This document shows, one piece after another, positions 63,544-64,000 of a stretch of 64,000 nt of DNA (position 1 is its first letter; every line of letters begins with the position of its first letter). The stretch is from Virgibacillus indicus (GTDB taxonomy: Bacteria > Bacillota > Bacilli > Bacillales > Amphibacillaceae), in NCBI RefSeq assembly GCF_002266285.1, contig NZ_NPMS01000004.1:291685-355684 (forward strand). Reading direction: 5' to 3'. The notes below the pieces were generated by a model. That model was not told where the DNA came from and did no database searches. It saw nothing but the letters and a program-made list of their open reading frames with translations. The translations under genes and the position numbers were made by a program.

Positions 63544-63700
63544 TTTTGACTTCAAATACATGAAAAATCACCATACTTGCTCCAGCATGCATATAACCCA
63601 GTGTACTGGTATCCATGGGGGGGGGAGAAAGCATTTGAAAATGCTAAGGCAGAAAACAAACCAATTTTCCTTTCCATCGGCTACAGTACTTGCCATTGAT
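63544..63700 (+). pseudogene. yyaL: Remnant of a yyaL-like thioredoxin-domain gene
   Basis: One frame from about 63560 reads [20 protein letters not shown], then a run of nine G, then [20 protein letters not shown] and TCH before two stops. This is the start of the DUF255/YyaL family, cut just inside its STCHWCH active site. The N-terminus is out of frame with the only start behind AAAGGATG. The remaining 1.8 kb of a normal gene are missing, so it is a decayed fragment. Confidence 0.8.
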
Positions 63701-63892
63701 GACAGGTTTGTATAATCATCCCGATGATTTATTCCCAAACCTCTTTATTTTTTAAAATTCCCTCTACAACACTAGCTTATAGTTTTAGTTAATTCCTTGA
63801 AAATAGTTAGATTGTCATTAATATAAATCCTAACGTTTAGATATTATAATTAAACTGGCTATCTGATATAATTTAATCTCATCTTTGACAGT

Positions 63893-63941
63893 GAAAGTCA
63901 CAGAAATGCTTTAATACCAAGCATTTCTGTGACTTTTTTAG
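63893..63941. terminator. Strong intrinsic terminator near the window end
   Basis: AAAGTCACAGAAATGCTT and AAGCATTTCTGTGACTTT form an 18-bp perfect stem with TTT tail on the plus strand. It may end a gene that lies beyond the window. The rest of 63701-64000 shows no gene. Confidence 0.9.
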
Positions 63942-64000
63942 TGCTCAAAAGTGAGTACTATTTGTGTTTTTTAACTTCTTTTAAAATATTTTTCATTTTT

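Overview
The window is a stretch of low-GC Gram-positive chromosome from a member of the Bacillaceae. The gene order fli-flg-comF-degSU next to hpf and secA, the sinI/sinR pair, the many TTG starts with strong GGAGG ribosome sites and the sigma-D promoters all point there. Short intergenic repeats and several sodium- or wall-related genes would fit a halotolerant genus such as Oceanobacillus or Virgibacillus, but that placement is an inference. No rRNA, tRNA, prophage, intact insertion sequence or CRISPR array was seen.

Layout: (1) 0-4 kb: secA (cut by the window start), a 53-codon unknown gene and hpf. (2) 4.8-18.6 kb: the late flagellar and competence block fliT-fliS-fliD-flaG, csrA-fliW-yviE-flgL-flgK-flgN-flgM-yvyF, comFC-comFA, degV, degU-degS and divergent yvyE. 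Flagellin (hag) and comFB are missing from their usual places. The block lies between two inverted copies of an unusual repeat that carries a 52-bp tandem array. (3) 19-25 kb: nagB, a small unknown gene, a VanZ-like gene, sinR and sinI (the latter behind a c-di-GMP-I riboswitch), an LCP ligase gene and a PBP3-type transpeptidase gene. (4) 25-34 kb: an OPT transporter, an IDEAL-domain protein, a tandem P-loop protein, a DUF779/aldehyde dehydrogenase pair under a cre site, ydjO, a HAD phosphatase and an MFS transporter. (5) 34-39 kb: a 5-oxoproline cluster (transporter, pxpB-pxpA-pxpC, pcp). (6) 39-47 kb: a type I toxin-antitoxin locus, ltaS, a chemoreceptor, and a ureohydrolase with an SSS symporter and a 36-residue membrane peptide. 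(7) 47-60 kb: a cell-wall amino-sugar salvage locus: secreted amiE-nagZ-namZ on the plus strand facing murK-murR-murQ and a CUT1-type ABC importer on the minus strand. (8) 60-64 kb: Fur-box flavodoxin, ymaF, a free-standing DnaA domain I protein, an NTF2-like protein, a CDF transporter and a yyaL remnant.

How it works together: NamZ, NagZ and AmiE would release MurNAc, GlcNAc and peptides from old wall outside the cell. The ABC importer, in place of the PTS permease MurP, would bring in unphosphorylated sugar; MurK phosphorylates it, MurQ removes lactate, and NagB at 19 kb can finish the route to fructose-6-phosphate (nagA is not in the window). MurR, a cre site and a consensus promoter probably control it. 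Motility (SigD, FlgM, CsrA-FliW), DegS-DegU and SinI-SinR all sit close together, and the riboswitch before sinI suggests that c-di-GMP enters the motility/biofilm decision directly at this point.
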